A DNA stretch of 41,248 bases from Planctomycetota bacterium (GTDB taxonomy: Bacteria > Planctomycetota > SZUA-567 > H5-PLA8): the NCBI GenBank assembly GCA_016200135.1, contig JACQFI010000032.1:1-41248 (forward strand), given 5' to 3'. A program made the position numbers and the translations under genes. Below the pieces are notes generated by a model. The model worked only from the letters and a program-made list of their open reading frames with translations. It was not told where the DNA came from and did no database searches. Positions 1 through 8,053 of the stretch are shown one piece after another. Position 1 is the stretch's first letter; each line of letters begins with the position of its first letter.

Positions 1-1
1 A

Positions 2-1639
2 TCCGCGGCGCAGCCTGCGCCGAACGGCGGCGCCGCGCCCGCGGGCTGGCAGCCGCTGCTCGACGCGCTGCGCAGCGACGAGTGGGTGGTGCGGCAGGGC
101 GGCGGGCCGGACGCGATCGAGCGCCAGCACAAGAAAGCGCGGCTGACCGCGCGCGAACGCATCGCGAAACTCTGCGACGCCGGTACCGGCTTCCACGAAA
201 CCGGGCTCTTCGCGGCGTGGAAGATGTACGAGGAGTGGGGCGGCGCGCCGTCGGCGGGCGTGGTGACGGGCATCGCGCGGGTGGGCGGGCGGCTGTGCAT
301 GGCGATCGCGAACGACGCGACGGTGAAGGCCGGCGCGTTCTTTCCGCTGACCGCCAAGAAAGTGCTGCGCGCGCAGCGCATCGCGATGGACAACCGCCTG
401 CCGCTGATCTACCTCGTGGACAGCGCGGGCGTCTTCCTGCCGCTGCAGGACGAGATCTTTCCGGACGAGGACGACTTCGGGCGCATCTTCCGGCACAACG
501 CCAAAATAAGCGCGAGCGGCATTCCGCAACTCGCGGCGATCATGGGTTCGTGCGTGGCCGGCGGCGCGTACCTGCCGGTGATGTGCGACAAGGTGGTGAT
601 GACCGACGGCAGCGGGCTCTACATTGCCGGCCCGAGCCTGGTGAAGGCGGCGATCGGGCAGGACCTGCCGGGCGAGGAGATCGGCGGCGCGAAGCTGCAC
701 GCGCAGCTTAGCGGCACCATCGACTTTCGCGAACCCGACGACGAAGCGGCCATAAAGCGCCTGCGCGGGCTGGCCGAACACTGGCCGCCGCCGCCCGCGC
801 CGATCTTCCGCCGCGAAGCCGCGCGGCCGACCGCGGTTCCGACGGGCGAGATCGTGAAGCGCATGCCGAGCGCGTCCGGCAAGGAGTACGACGTGCGCGC
901 GGTGCTGGAGTGCATCGTCGACGGCGGGAGCTTCGAGGAGTACAAGGCCGAGTACGGGCGGACGCTGGTCTGCGGGACGGCGCGCATCGACGGCTGGTCG
1001 GTGGGGATCGTCGCGAACCAGAAGACGCACATCCGGGAACCGGGCAAGGCGTTCGAGCTCGGCGGGGTGATCTATCCCGAGAGCGCCGACAAGGCGGCGC
1101 GCTTCGTGATGGACTGCAACCAGAACCGGGTGCCGCTGGTCTTCGGCCACGACGTGAACGGGTTCATGGTCGGGCGGCAGGCGGAGATCGGCGGGATCAT
1201 CCGCAGCGGCGCGAAGCTGGTGAACGCCGTGGCGAACTCGGTGGTGCCCAAGTTCACGGTGATCTTTGGCGGGAGTTACGGCGCGGGGAACTACGCGCTG
1301 TGCGGCAAGGCGTACGACCCGCGCCTGATGCTCGCCTGGCCCACCGCGCGCTACGCCGTGATGGGCGGCGACCAGGCCGCGCGCACGCTGCTGGACCTGA
1401 AAGTCGCGCAGTTGAAGAAAGCGGGCAAGACCGTCACCGACACGCAGCTTGAAGCGTTGCGCCAGGAGATTCTTGCCACCTACGGCGAGCAGACCGACCC
1501 GCGTTACGCCGCGGCGCGGCTGTGGGTGGACGCGCTCATCGACCCCGCGCAGACGCGCGGGTGGCTCGCGCTGGGCCTGGAGATGGCGGCGCAGAACGAG
1601 CGGATCGAGGCGTTTAGGACGGGGGTGTTGCAGGTGTAG
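2..1639 (+). CDS. Acyl-CoA carboxylase carboxyltransferase (beta) subunit, methylcrotonyl-CoA carboxylase type; 5' end outside window
   Basis: This subunit transfers the carboxyl group from carboxybiotin to an acyl-CoA, in the cytoplasm, as part of a biotin-dependent carboxylase. The frame is open from base 2, so the true start lies upstream; about 545 residues are visible, close to the full family length. Seen: the N-terminal GGGPDAIERQHKKARLTARE block; DSAGVFLP followed by DEIFPD, which is typical of methylcrotonyl- or geranyl-CoA carboxylase rather than propionyl-CoA carboxylase; and the two oxyanion-forming glycine segments GSCVAGGAYLP and GGSYGAGNYALCG. A GTG at 86 is an internal in-frame codon, not a convincing start. 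The biotin-carrying subunit is not in the window. Enoyl-CoA hydratase and HMG-CoA lyase genes about 22 kb away would fit a leucine-degradation role, which is inference; the exact substrate cannot be read from the sequence. Confidence 0.9.
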   Translation, partial: SAAQPAPNGGAAPAGWQPLLDALRSDEWVVRQGGGPDAIERQHKKARLTARERIAKLCDAGTGFHETGLFAAWKMYEEWGGAPSAGVVTGIARVGGRLCMAIANDATVKAGAFFPLTAKKVLRAQRIAMDNRLPLIYLVDSAGVFLPLQDEIFPDEDDFGRIFRHNAKISASGIPQLAAIMGSCVAGGAYLPVMCDKVVMTDGSGLYIAGPSLVKAAIGQDLPGEEIGGAKLHAQLSGTIDFREPDDEAAIKRLRGLAEHWPPPPAPIFRREAARPTAVPTGEIVKRMPSASGKEYDVRAVLECIVDGGSFEEYKAEYGRTLVCGTARIDGWSVGIVANQKTHIREPGKAFELGGVIYPESADKAARFVMDCNQNRVPLVFGHDVNGFMVGRQAEIGGIIRSGAKLVNAVANSVVPKFTVIFGGSYGAGNYALCGKAYDPRLMLAWPTARYAVMGGDQAARTLLDLKVAQLKKAGKTVTDTQLEALRQEILATYGEQTDPRYAAARLWVDALIDPAQTRGWLALGLEMAAQNERIEAFRTGVLQV

Positions 1640-1799
1640 GGGTGTTGAGGTGAGTTAGAAAATGGACAAGCTTGGGGGTTTGGTTTGTTTTATTTACGAT
1701 CCAGAAGGTAGAAAGGGTAATCCGACGAGGGGTTGCGATTGATTTAAGCAGAGGAATCGATGAGTTGAAGGTAATGGTATTAACTGTATGGGTTCGGAA

Positions 1800-2024
1800 A
1801 TGAAAACCATCCGCGCGATCTATGAGCATGGCGTTTTCCGGCCGCTCACGAAGGTCGATCTGCCCGAAGGCTGCGAAGTTGCCTTCGTGCCGCGCATGGT
1901 TCGACGCGCTAAGCCCAAAAGGGTCTCTAAGAACGCGATGAAGAAAATTTATGAGACGCTTTCCAGAAGCTCTGCCACGGGCAAAAGCGATATTGCACGG
2001 CGGCATGATAAGCACCAGCCATAA
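1800..2024 (+). CDS. Orphan DUF104 (AF2212-like) antitoxin-type protein
   Basis: A 74-residue protein beginning MKTIRAIYEHGVFRPL, followed by a VDLPEG segment. This is the characteristic short N-terminal beta-strand block of the DUF104/AF2212-like family, whose members are usually antitoxins placed just upstream of a PIN-domain toxin. An in-frame ATG at 1788 would add four residues, but the family alignment begins at the ATG at 1800. The tail after residue 35 is Lys/Arg-rich and not recognisable. No PIN gene follows: the next gene on this strand (2090) is an SGNH-like protein. The antitoxin is therefore orphaned, or its toxin has been lost. No good ribosome binding site is visible. Confidence 0.6.
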   Translation: MKTIRAIYEHGVFRPLTKVDLPEGCEVAFVPRMVRRAKPKRVSKNAMKKIYETLSRSSATGKSDIARRHDKHQP

Positions 2025-2089
2025 ACGTAGTGATTCAGTGACGGACAAAGCATTCATAGCCGATGGATTCCAAAGACTGGAGCAGCGCC

Positions 2090-2800
2090 ATGAATATCGT
2101 TCTTCTGCACCATAGCACCGGCGGTTGTATCTGGAAGGGCGGCGTGGCGGGTTGGTTTGAGGCGTACAATGCACGGCAGGGGACCGCGTACCGGATTTCC
2201 GAGCAAGCGTTCCCCAAAGACAAGCCGTACGGCTGGAGCAATTATCCGTTCGATTACTACAACCTCTGGGTGGAGCACGCGGGCGCGGCGCCCTTCATGG
2301 ACGAGCCCACGCTAGAGTTGCTGACCAAAACCTACCAGGTTATCGTCTTCAAGCATTGTTTCCCGGTCAGCAACATCAAGGAGGACATCGGCCAGCCCGA
2401 TATCCGGTCCAAAGAGCGGCGGCTGGAGAATTACCGGCTGCAATACGGCGCGCTTAAAGAGAAGCTGCGGAGCTTTCCAAACCATAAATTCATCGTGTGG
2501 ACGGGGGCCGCGTTGACGGCGCAGGGCACGACGCCCGAGCAGGCCCAACGCGCGCGGGCGTTCTTCGAGTGGGTCCGGTCCGCGTGGGACGAACCCGGCG
2601 ACAATATCTTCCTGTGGGACCTGCATGCGTTGCAGACCGAGGGCGGGCTGTATTTCAAAGATGAATACGCGGCCGCGCCCGGCGACTCGCATCCCAGCGC
2701 CGAGTTCTCCCGCAGGGCCGCACCGCTGCTGTGCCGCCGCATCGTGGACGTGATCGAGGGCCGCGGCGACCGGACGCCCATCACCGGCAAGCCGGAATAA
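2090..2800 (+). CDS. SGNH/GDSL-like hydrolase of unknown substrate
   Basis: A 236-residue cytoplasmic protein with no signal peptide. Seen: an N-terminal beta strand leading into MNIVLLHHSTGG, where the Ser may be the nucleophile; a middle KHCFPVSNI segment; and a C-terminal GDSHPS. That spacing resembles the Ser and Asp-x-x-His or Asp-x-His triad of SGNH hydrolases, so a hydrolase or esterase fold is likely, but the family call rests on these short blocks only. The ATG at 2090 is preferred over the in-frame ATG at 2063 because the conserved strand starts there and a GGAGC lies just upstream. It has no obvious operon partner; the tandem hairpin array begins about 100 bp downstream. Confidence 0.5.
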   Translation: MNIVLLHHSTGGCIWKGGVAGWFEAYNARQGTAYRISEQAFPKDKPYGWSNYPFDYYNLWVEHAGAAPFMDEPTLELLTKTYQVIVFKHCFPVSNIKEDIGQPDIRSKERRLENYRLQYGALKEKLRSFPNHKFIVWTGAALTAQGTTPEQAQRARAFFEWVRSAWDEPGDNIFLWDLHALQTEGGLYFKDEYAAAPGDSHPSAEFSRRAAPLLCRRIVDVIEGRGDRTPITGKPE

Positions 2801-2887
2801 CGACGCCTGGGCTTGCGCTGCATTTTACCCTCTAGGCTTGAGGCAGCGGGTCGCAGCAGTGGCGTCCCTGCCGGTGAGCGCAAGAGC

Positions 2888-3090
2888 AGCGGCGGGACGC
2901 CGCTGCGACCCTCCGCCGGGACGGCGGAGCCACGTATGTAGACCCTCCGCCGGGACGGCGGAGCCACGTATGTAGACCCTCCGCCGGGATAGCGGAGCCA
3001 CGCATGTAGACCCTGGCGAGCCGGCGGGGCCACGCATGTAGACCCTGGCGAGCTGGCGGAGCCACGCATATAGACCTTGGCGAGCCGGGA
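2888..3090 (+). repeat. Tandem 34/32-bp hairpin repeat array
   Basis: Direct tandem repeats start at 2907, 2941 and 2975 (34 bp each), then 3009 and 3041 (32 bp each), with a partial copy from 3073. Units 1 and 2 contain a perfect 7-bp stem, CTCCGCC-GGGAC-GGCGGAG, followed by CCACG and TATGTAGAC. Unit 3 has one stem mismatch, and units 4-5 have diverged to a CTGGCGAGC version. A separate perfect hairpin (AGCGGCG-GGA-CGCCGCT, 2888-2904) precedes the array. The 24-nt core of units 1 and 2 recurs exactly at 6917-6940 and, inverted, at 14815-14838. The array makes up most of the 330-bp gap between the SGNH-like gene and the copper operon. There are no spacers between units, so it is not a CRISPR. 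Confidence 0.9.
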
Positions 3091-3132
3091 CCGCGACTTG
3101 AAACGAGGGCCCAACGGAGCTATAGAAGGTTC

Positions 3133-3525
3133 ATGCGTCGTTTGGCCCATTCCCTTGTTCTGGCGGCGTGCGCCCTGAGTGTCCTGGGGACCGCGTTGCC
3201 GTGCTGTTGCTGGGGAAAGCTGCTTGGGTCGGGCGGCGCGGCTCACGTGGCGAGTTGCTGCCGCCACAACGCCATGCCGGCGGCGGACGCGCCCAGTCCG
3301 GCGACGCGCGACGCGCAGCGCCGGTGCGCTTGCCCTAAGCGGGCCGCGGTCAAAGAAGAAGCGCCCAAGTTGGAGTGCTCGTTTTCCGGGCTGGATGCGG
3401 CGGCGGTTCAGCCGCCAGCGGAGTACGGCCTTTCTGTCGCCGGGGCGTTTCGCGCTCCGGCCGAGCGGACGCACCGGCCGCCGCCGTGCCCGATCTACCT
3501 GACGCACCAAGCCCTGCTCGTCTAA
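3133..3525 (+). CDS. Small secreted cysteine-rich protein, first gene of the copper cluster
   Basis: A 130-residue protein with an N-terminal signal-like segment (MRRLAHSLVLAACALSVLG) followed by Cys clusters PCCCW, SCCRHN and CACPK, a later single Cys, and a conserved-looking end PPPCPIYLTHQALLV. The Cys/His density and the position directly ahead of a TolC-like lipoprotein, a multicopper oxidase and a YHS-like protein suggest a periplasmic metal-binding role, but I recognise no named family and this is inference. AGAAGG lies just upstream of the ATG. The gap to the next gene's chosen start is about 100 bp. Confidence 0.55.
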   Translation: MRRLAHSLVLAACALSVLGTALPCCCWGKLLGSGGAAHVASCCRHNAMPAADAPSPATRDAQRRCACPKRAAVKEEAPKLECSFSGLDAAAVQPPAEYGLSVAGAFRAPAERTHRPPPCPIYLTHQALLV

Positions 3526-3629
3526 AGCCCTGCCCCTGAAATTGGGTTGCGCCCGGTCCTTGTGGCCGCGCGCTGCCGCGGCGTTTCCGCCGCGGATCTT
3601 ACGCCATGCGAGGGGAGGCACTTCGAGCG

Positions 3630-5078
3630 ATGAGACGATATGGCCTTGGAATACTGCTGCTGGTTTGCGGGGCGCTGCCCGGCTGCGGCGGCCGGCGCGC
3701 GGCTGTGGGGTTTCACGACGTTCAAGAGCAGGTGGGCGCGGAGATCGGCAAGGAGCTCCAGTGGGAAGGCGCGCCGGCGTCCGCGAATGCCCAGGAAGCC
3801 GTGGAACCGCTGCTGCAACAGAAAGAGCTCTCCATCGACGCGGCGGTGCAGATCGCGCTCCTGAAAAACCCGTCTCTCCAGGCGGTTTTCGAGGAGCTCG
3901 GCATCGCGGAAGCCGACGTGATGGAGGCCGGCGTGCCCAAGAACCCGGTGTTGGGCGCGAGCGTGCGCTTTCCCGACCGCGGTCCCGCCGGCGCGAACAA
4001 CGAGCTGACGATCGCATTCAATTTCATCGACCTGCTTCTGATTCCAATGCGGAAGCGCATCGAGGGCCTGCGCTTCGACGCCGCCAAGACGCGGGTCGTC
4101 TTCGCGGTGCTCAACCTGGCCACGGACGTGAAGCGGGCGTACTACGAACTGCAGGGGGCGCAGGCCCGGCTGCGGGTCAAAAAAGACCAGTTGCTTGGCG
4201 CCGAGGCCGCGTCCGAGTTCACGCAGAAACTCCTGAAGGCGGGCAATGCTTCGGAACTGGAAGCCCTTCCGCGGATCGCGGCCTACCAGCACGCGAAGCT
4301 CGAGGCGGCCCGCGATGAACTGGAGCTCGCGGGGTTGCGCGAAAAGCTGAGCCGCCTGCTGGGCGTCGCGTGCGCGCGGATTCAGGAGAAGATTCCCGAC
4401 GGCTTGCCGGAATTGCCCGAGCACGACGCCTGGGGCGAGAGCACCGCCCTGGAAGCGCGGGCCGTCGCCAACCGGCTCGATCTGCAGGCCCAGCGGCGGG
4501 ACATGGAGATCGTGGAGCAGGCCCGCGCGCTGCGGCACTGGGGCGTCTTCACCGCGGTGGAACTCGGCGCGTCCACGGAGCGCGATCCGGACGGCGTGCG
4601 CGTCACCGGGCCGACGCTGCAGATGGAACTGCCGGTGTTCAACCGGGGCCAGGCCGACCGCGCGCGGCTGCTGGCGCAGTACCGGCAGAGCCGCGACCGG
4701 CTGGCCGCGCTGGAACTGGAGGTGCGGTCGGAAGTGCGGGAGGCCCTGGCGAAACTGAACGCGGCGCGCGGCGCGCTGGAGGCGTATCGCACGGAGATCG
4801 GCCCGCTGCACGCGCGGCTCGTGGAACTCGCGCAGGAGCGCTACAACAACATGACGCTGGGCGCCCTGGATCTGCTGGCGGCCAAACAGGAGCAACTAAG
4901 CGCGCAAGCCGAACAGGTCGAGGCGCTGCGCGATTATTGGATCCACCGCGTGGAACTGGAACGCGCCGTCGGCGGACGCCTGCAGTCGGTTCCGGCGCAG
5001 ACGCCCGCAGCGGCAACCACCCAGCCGCAAGAACCGGTGCGGCCACCGCCGCCGGCGGAACACGAGCACCAACATTGA
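3630..5078 (+). CDS. TolC-family outer-membrane efflux lipoprotein (CusC-like)
   Basis: The 482-residue product carries a lipoprotein signal (LLLVCGALPGC, lipobox LPGC) and then the two long coiled-coil repeats of the TolC/OEP family. The first runs around residues 65-270 (LSIDAAVQIALLKNPSLQAV, then AYYELQGAQARL) and the second around 290-450 (RLDLQAQRRDME, then ELPVFNRGQADRA and YNNMTLGALDLLAAKQ). It should form a trimeric outer-membrane channel. The ATG at 3630 is chosen over 3606 because AGGGGAGG (3611-3618) precedes it and the signal peptide starts there. The C-terminus is Pro-rich and ends EHEHQH, a possible metal-binding tail. No RND pump or adaptor gene is adjacent; the next gene, 12 bp on, is a multicopper oxidase, which supports copper detoxification. 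Confidence 0.88.
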   Translation: MRRYGLGILLLVCGALPGCGGRRAAVGFHDVQEQVGAEIGKELQWEGAPASANAQEAVEPLLQQKELSIDAAVQIALLKNPSLQAVFEELGIAEADVMEAGVPKNPVLGASVRFPDRGPAGANNELTIAFNFIDLLLIPMRKRIEGLRFDAAKTRVVFAVLNLATDVKRAYYELQGAQARLRVKKDQLLGAEAASEFTQKLLKAGNASELEALPRIAAYQHAKLEAARDELELAGLREKLSRLLGVACARIQEKIPDGLPELPEHDAWGESTALEARAVANRLDLQAQRRDMEIVEQARALRHWGVFTAVELGASTERDPDGVRVTGPTLQMELPVFNRGQADRARLLAQYRQSRDRLAALELEVRSEVREALAKLNAARGALEAYRTEIGPLHARLVELAQERYNNMTLGALDLLAAKQEQLSAQAEQVEALRDYWIHRVELERAVGGRLQSVPAQTPAAATTQPQEPVRPPPPAEHEHQH

Positions 5079-5090
5079 AAGGGGATAAAG

Positions 5091-6350
5091 ATGACTCGCC
5101 GCAAGCCCGGCCTTCTTACGATCGCGGCATTCAGCGCCGTTACGTTATCCGTGCTGCACGCCGAAGAGCCCAAGCAGAACTACGTTCCGGTCGTCACGCC
5201 TAACGGTTCGACGCTGCCGTACACGCTGGACAACGGCGTGAAGGTGTTTCACCTGACGGCCGAACCCGTTAAGCGCGAGTTCGCTCCGGGCCTAAGCGTG
5301 GAGTGCTGGGGCTACAACGGCCAGACGCCCGGGCCCACCCTCGAGGCGGTCGAGGGGGACCGGGTCCGGATTTACGTCACGAATAAACTCAAGGCGCCTA
5401 CCTCGGTCCACTGGCACGGCATCTTTCTGCCCAACGGCATGGACGGCGTATCGGGGCTGACGCAGAAGCCGATCCAGCCGGGCGAGACGTTCAAATACGA
5501 GTTCACGCTGAAGCAGCACGGCACCTTTATGTACCACCCGCATTACGACGAGATGACGCAGATGGGCATGGGGATGGAGGGTTTCTTCATCATTCATCCC
5601 AAGGAACCGCACAAGCCGGAAGTCGACCGGGATTTCGCGATCTTTCTCGCCGAGTGGTACATTCCGCCCGGCGGCACGAAACCCGACCCTTCCGTCATGG
5701 TCGACTTCAACTATTTCACGTTCAACAGCAAAGTCTTTCCGGCCACGGCGCCTCTGGTGGCAAAGAAGGGCCAGCGCGTGCGCATCCGCCTCGCGAATTT
5801 GAGCATGGACAACCATCCCATTCATCTCCACGGCTTCACCTTCAAGATTACCGGCACCACAGGCGCGCGCGTGCCTGAAAACAGGCAGGCCGAGGACGAT
5901 ACGGTGGATGTGCCACCGGGCAGCACGCGCGACTTCGAGTTCGTCGCCGACGAGCCGGGCGACTGGGCCTTTCACTGCCACAAGACGCATCACACGATGA
6001 GCGGCATGGGGCACGGGCTCTCGAACGTGCTCGACGTAAAGCTGGGCGACACCGCGAAGAAGATCAAGACGCTCCTGCCTGGGTACATGGAGATGGGCGG
6101 CAACGGCATGGGCGAGATGATGGACATGGGCGGGCCCAAGAATATGATCACGGTGGGCGGCATCCAGGGGCCGTTCGGGACGGTTGACATGGGCGGCATG
6201 TTCACCATTGTCAAAGTCCGGGATGGGATCGGAAGTTACGAAGATCCCGGCTGGTACAAACATCCTGAAGGAACGGTGGCGGGTCCCGTCTCCGAGAGTG
6301 AAGTGCCGAAGGACCCTGCGCCTGGGGAAAAACCCGCCGGGCATGAATAA
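5091..6350 (+). CDS. Secreted two-domain multicopper oxidase (copper-resistance type)
   Basis: The 419-residue product has a signal peptide ending near LHAEE and two cupredoxin domains. All four copper-ligand motifs are present: HWHG (about residue 106), HPH (about 149), HPIHLHG (about 241) and HCHKTHHTMSGM (about 293). The last supplies the type-1 Cys, two His and an axial Met. The C-terminal third is rich in Met-Gly (MEMGGNGMGEMMDMGG), as in copper-responsive oxidases that take Cu(I). The probable reaction is oxidation of Cu(I) or organic reductants with reduction of O2 to water in the periplasm. GAAAGGGG precedes the ATG, and the gene follows the TolC-like gene by 12 bp, so the two are probably one transcript. 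Confidence 0.92.
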   Translation: MTRRKPGLLTIAAFSAVTLSVLHAEEPKQNYVPVVTPNGSTLPYTLDNGVKVFHLTAEPVKREFAPGLSVECWGYNGQTPGPTLEAVEGDRVRIYVTNKLKAPTSVHWHGIFLPNGMDGVSGLTQKPIQPGETFKYEFTLKQHGTFMYHPHYDEMTQMGMGMEGFFIIHPKEPHKPEVDRDFAIFLAEWYIPPGGTKPDPSVMVDFNYFTFNSKVFPATAPLVAKKGQRVRIRLANLSMDNHPIHLHGFTFKITGTTGARVPENRQAEDDTVDVPPGSTRDFEFVADEPGDWAFHCHKTHHTMSGMGHGLSNVLDVKLGDTAKKIKTLLPGYMEMGGNGMGEMMDMGGPKNMITVGGIQGPFGTVDMGGMFTIVKVRDGIGSYEDPGWYKHPEGTVAGPVSESEVPKDPAPGEKPAGHE

Positions 6351-6439
6351 GCGCAGCAATTAAACGTCTTGACGGTTGGGCCCGGCTCCGTTGAAAATGC
6401 CGGGCAGAACGATTCGTTCAGGCCATTAAGGAGACTGCC

Positions 6440-6799
6440 ATGTTGAGATTCGTTGCGCTGGTGCTCGCGCTGTCCGTTGCCGGCGCGGCCGTTGCTTTCG
6501 CGGAGGATGCGCCCAAGACGGAGAAGCCCGGCGCGAAGGCCGAAGCGTACCCGCTTAAGACGTGTATCGTGAGCGGCGAGGAGTTGGGCGGCGAGATGGG
6601 CGATGCCGTGACGATTCAGCACGAAGGCCGGACCATAAAGTTCTGCTGCAAGAGCTGCGTCAAGAAATTCAACGCGGACCCCGCCAAGTATTTGAAGGTC
6701 CTCGACGAGGCGGAAAAGAAGGCGAAGGAAGAGGGCGCGAAGACCGGCGAAACCAAGTCGAAGGACGCGAAGACGGGCGAGGCCAAAGACCCGAAGTAA
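6440..6799 (+). CDS. Secreted YHS-like metal-binding protein
   Basis: A 119-residue protein with a clear signal peptide (VALVLALSVAGAAVAFAED) and one YHS/TRASH-like domain: YPLKTCIVSGEELG, then KFCCKSCVKKFNADPAKYL. The spaced Cys residues would bind a metal ion. The last 35 residues are a Lys/Glu/Thr-rich disordered tail. AAGGAG lies upstream of the ATG. It is the last gene of the copper cluster, 90 bp after the oxidase, and is followed by a strong terminator. A chaperone or sensor role for periplasmic copper is inferred from context. Confidence 0.8.
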   Translation: MLRFVALVLALSVAGAAVAFAEDAPKTEKPGAKAEAYPLKTCIVSGEELGGEMGDAVTIQHEGRTIKFCCKSCVKKFNADPAKYLKVLDEAEKKAKEEGAKTGETKSKDAKTGEAKDPK

Positions 6800-6860
6800 T
6801 TTGAACGCCTAACGGAAGGGCTCGCGGCGCCTAGCTCGCGGCCTGCCGCTGTGGCTGTTA

Positions 6861-6909
6861 GGGGTTGAGTTCGGGACCGCGAGGTTCCGGACTCAACCCC
6901 GCTTTATTT
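6861..6909 (+). terminator. Rho-independent terminator of the copper cluster
   Basis: A long stem pairs GGGGTTGAGTTCGGGACC (6861-6878) with GGTTCCGGACTCAACCCC (6883-6900), 16 of 18 positions complementary with a 4-nt loop, followed by GCTTTATTT. It lies about 60 bp after the YHS-like gene. Confidence 0.8.
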
Positions 6910-6916
6910 AACTCAT

Positions 6917-6940
6917 CTCCGCCGGGACGGCGGAGCCACG
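6917..6940 (+). repeat. Dispersed copy of the 24-nt hairpin core
   Basis: Exact single copy of the core found in the array at 2907-2974: stem CTCCGCC-GGGAC-GGCGGAG followed by CCACG. It sits between the terminator and the aldo/keto reductase gene. The rest of the 285-bp gap (6941-7084) shows no gene. Confidence 0.85.
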
Positions 6941-7084
6941 AACGCACCGAACGGAAAGACTGCGAACCTGCCGCGGCAGACTTTGACGGCGGGCACTGCG
7001 CGTACTATACCCGAGTGCTGAGCCAACCATCCATTCGCCGGCCGTTGCGGGTCGCGGCACGGGAACTTCAATAAGGAGCACGCC

Positions 7085-8053
7085 ATGGAACTTCGCTATC
7101 TCGGACGCGCCGGCGTCAAGGTCTCGCCGATCTGCCTCGGCAACATGAACTTCGGCAGCCCGGCCTGCGACGAGGCGCTCTCGCGCAAGATCATGGAGCG
7201 CGCCGTCGAGAAGGGCATCAACTTCTTCGATACGGCCAACGTCTACCAGAAGCAGGTCAGCGAGGAGATCCTCGGGCGCTGGCTGGCCGACGGCGGCGCC
7301 GCGCGGCGCGAGAGCCTGGTGATCGCGACGAAGGTCTTCGGCAAGGTCGGGCCGACGGAGAACGACCGCGGCCTCTCGCGCTACCACATCCTGCGTTCGT
7401 GCGAGGCCTCGCTCAAGCGCCTCAAGACCGACCGCATCGACCTGTACCAGTGCCACCACTGGGACACCGCGCCCATCGAAGAGACCCTCCGCGCCATGGA
7501 CGACCTGGTCCGCGCCGGCAAGGTCGTCTACTGGGGCACCTCCAACTTCAAAGCCTGGCACCTCACCGAAGCCACGCTCAAGGCCGAGGCCGCGCACGCG
7601 GCCGTGCCCGTCAGCGAGCAGAGCCCGTACTCGGTGCTCAACCGCCACGTCGAGAACGAGCTCGCGCCGTTCTGCATGAAGTTCGGCGTGCGCATGCTCC
7701 CCTGGAGCCCGCTCAACGGCGGGCGCCTGAGCGGCCTCTACCGCAAGGGCAAGCCGATCGAGGATACGCCGCGCAACAAGAGCGAGGCGTACCGCAAGGC
7801 GCTCGAAAAGAACATGGACCTGCTCGAGGGCCTCGCGCGCCTGGCCGACGAGCTCGGCCGGCCGCTCGCGCATCTGGCGTACGCGTTCCTCTTCCGCCAG
7901 CCGCACGTGGGCAGCGTGATCAACGGGCCGCGCACGCTCGAACACCTCGACGAGTCCGTCGCGGCGCTGGACCTCAAGCTCTCCGACGACGTGCTCAAGA
8001 AGATCGACGAGCTCGTTCCGCCGGGGACCGCTCCGGATTACGTCGGATGGTAA
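7085..8053 (+). CDS. Aldo/keto reductase
   Basis: A 322-residue NAD(P)H-dependent oxidoreductase with a TIM barrel. The catalytic tetrad can be assigned: Asp49 and Tyr54 (FDTANVY), Lys83 (ATKVFG) and His124 (DLYQCHHWD). The start MELRYLGRAGVKVSPICLG is the usual AKR N-terminus, and AAGGAG at 7073-7078 supports it. The Tyr-rich NADP-binding C-terminal half is intact (GSVINGPRTLEHLDES). Its stop overlaps the start of the MFS gene (ATGGTAA), so the two are translationally coupled. With the sulfatase they suggest uptake and processing of a sulfated or otherwise modified small molecule, which is inference. Confidence 0.92.
   Translation: MELRYLGRAGVKVSPICLGNMNFGSPACDEALSRKIMERAVEKGINFFDTANVYQKQVSEEILGRWLADGGAARRESLVIATKVFGKVGPTENDRGLSRYHILRSCEASLKRLKTDRIDLYQCHHWDTAPIEETLRAMDDLVRAGKVVYWGTSNFKAWHLTEATLKAEAAHAAVPVSEQSPYSVLNRHVENELAPFCMKFGVRMLPWSPLNGGRLSGLYRKGKPIEDTPRNKSEAYRKALEKNMDLLEGLARLADELGRPLAHLAYAFLFRQPHVGSVINGPRTLEHLDESVAALDLKLSDDVLKKIDELVPPGTAPDYVGW

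Noticed and set aside
2907..3072. CRISPR array
   Set aside because: Units are directly joined with no unique spacers, and each contains a complete hairpin; no cas genes.
2431..4017. 528-codon minus-strand frame through the tandem repeats
   Set aside because: Its body is the hairpin array read as peptide repeats plus antisense of real genes.
7399..8046. Upstream extension of the MFS frame inside the aldo/keto reductase gene
   Set aside because: Arg/Pro-rich shadow sequence; the reductase is intact in the other frame and ATG 8047 overlaps its stop.
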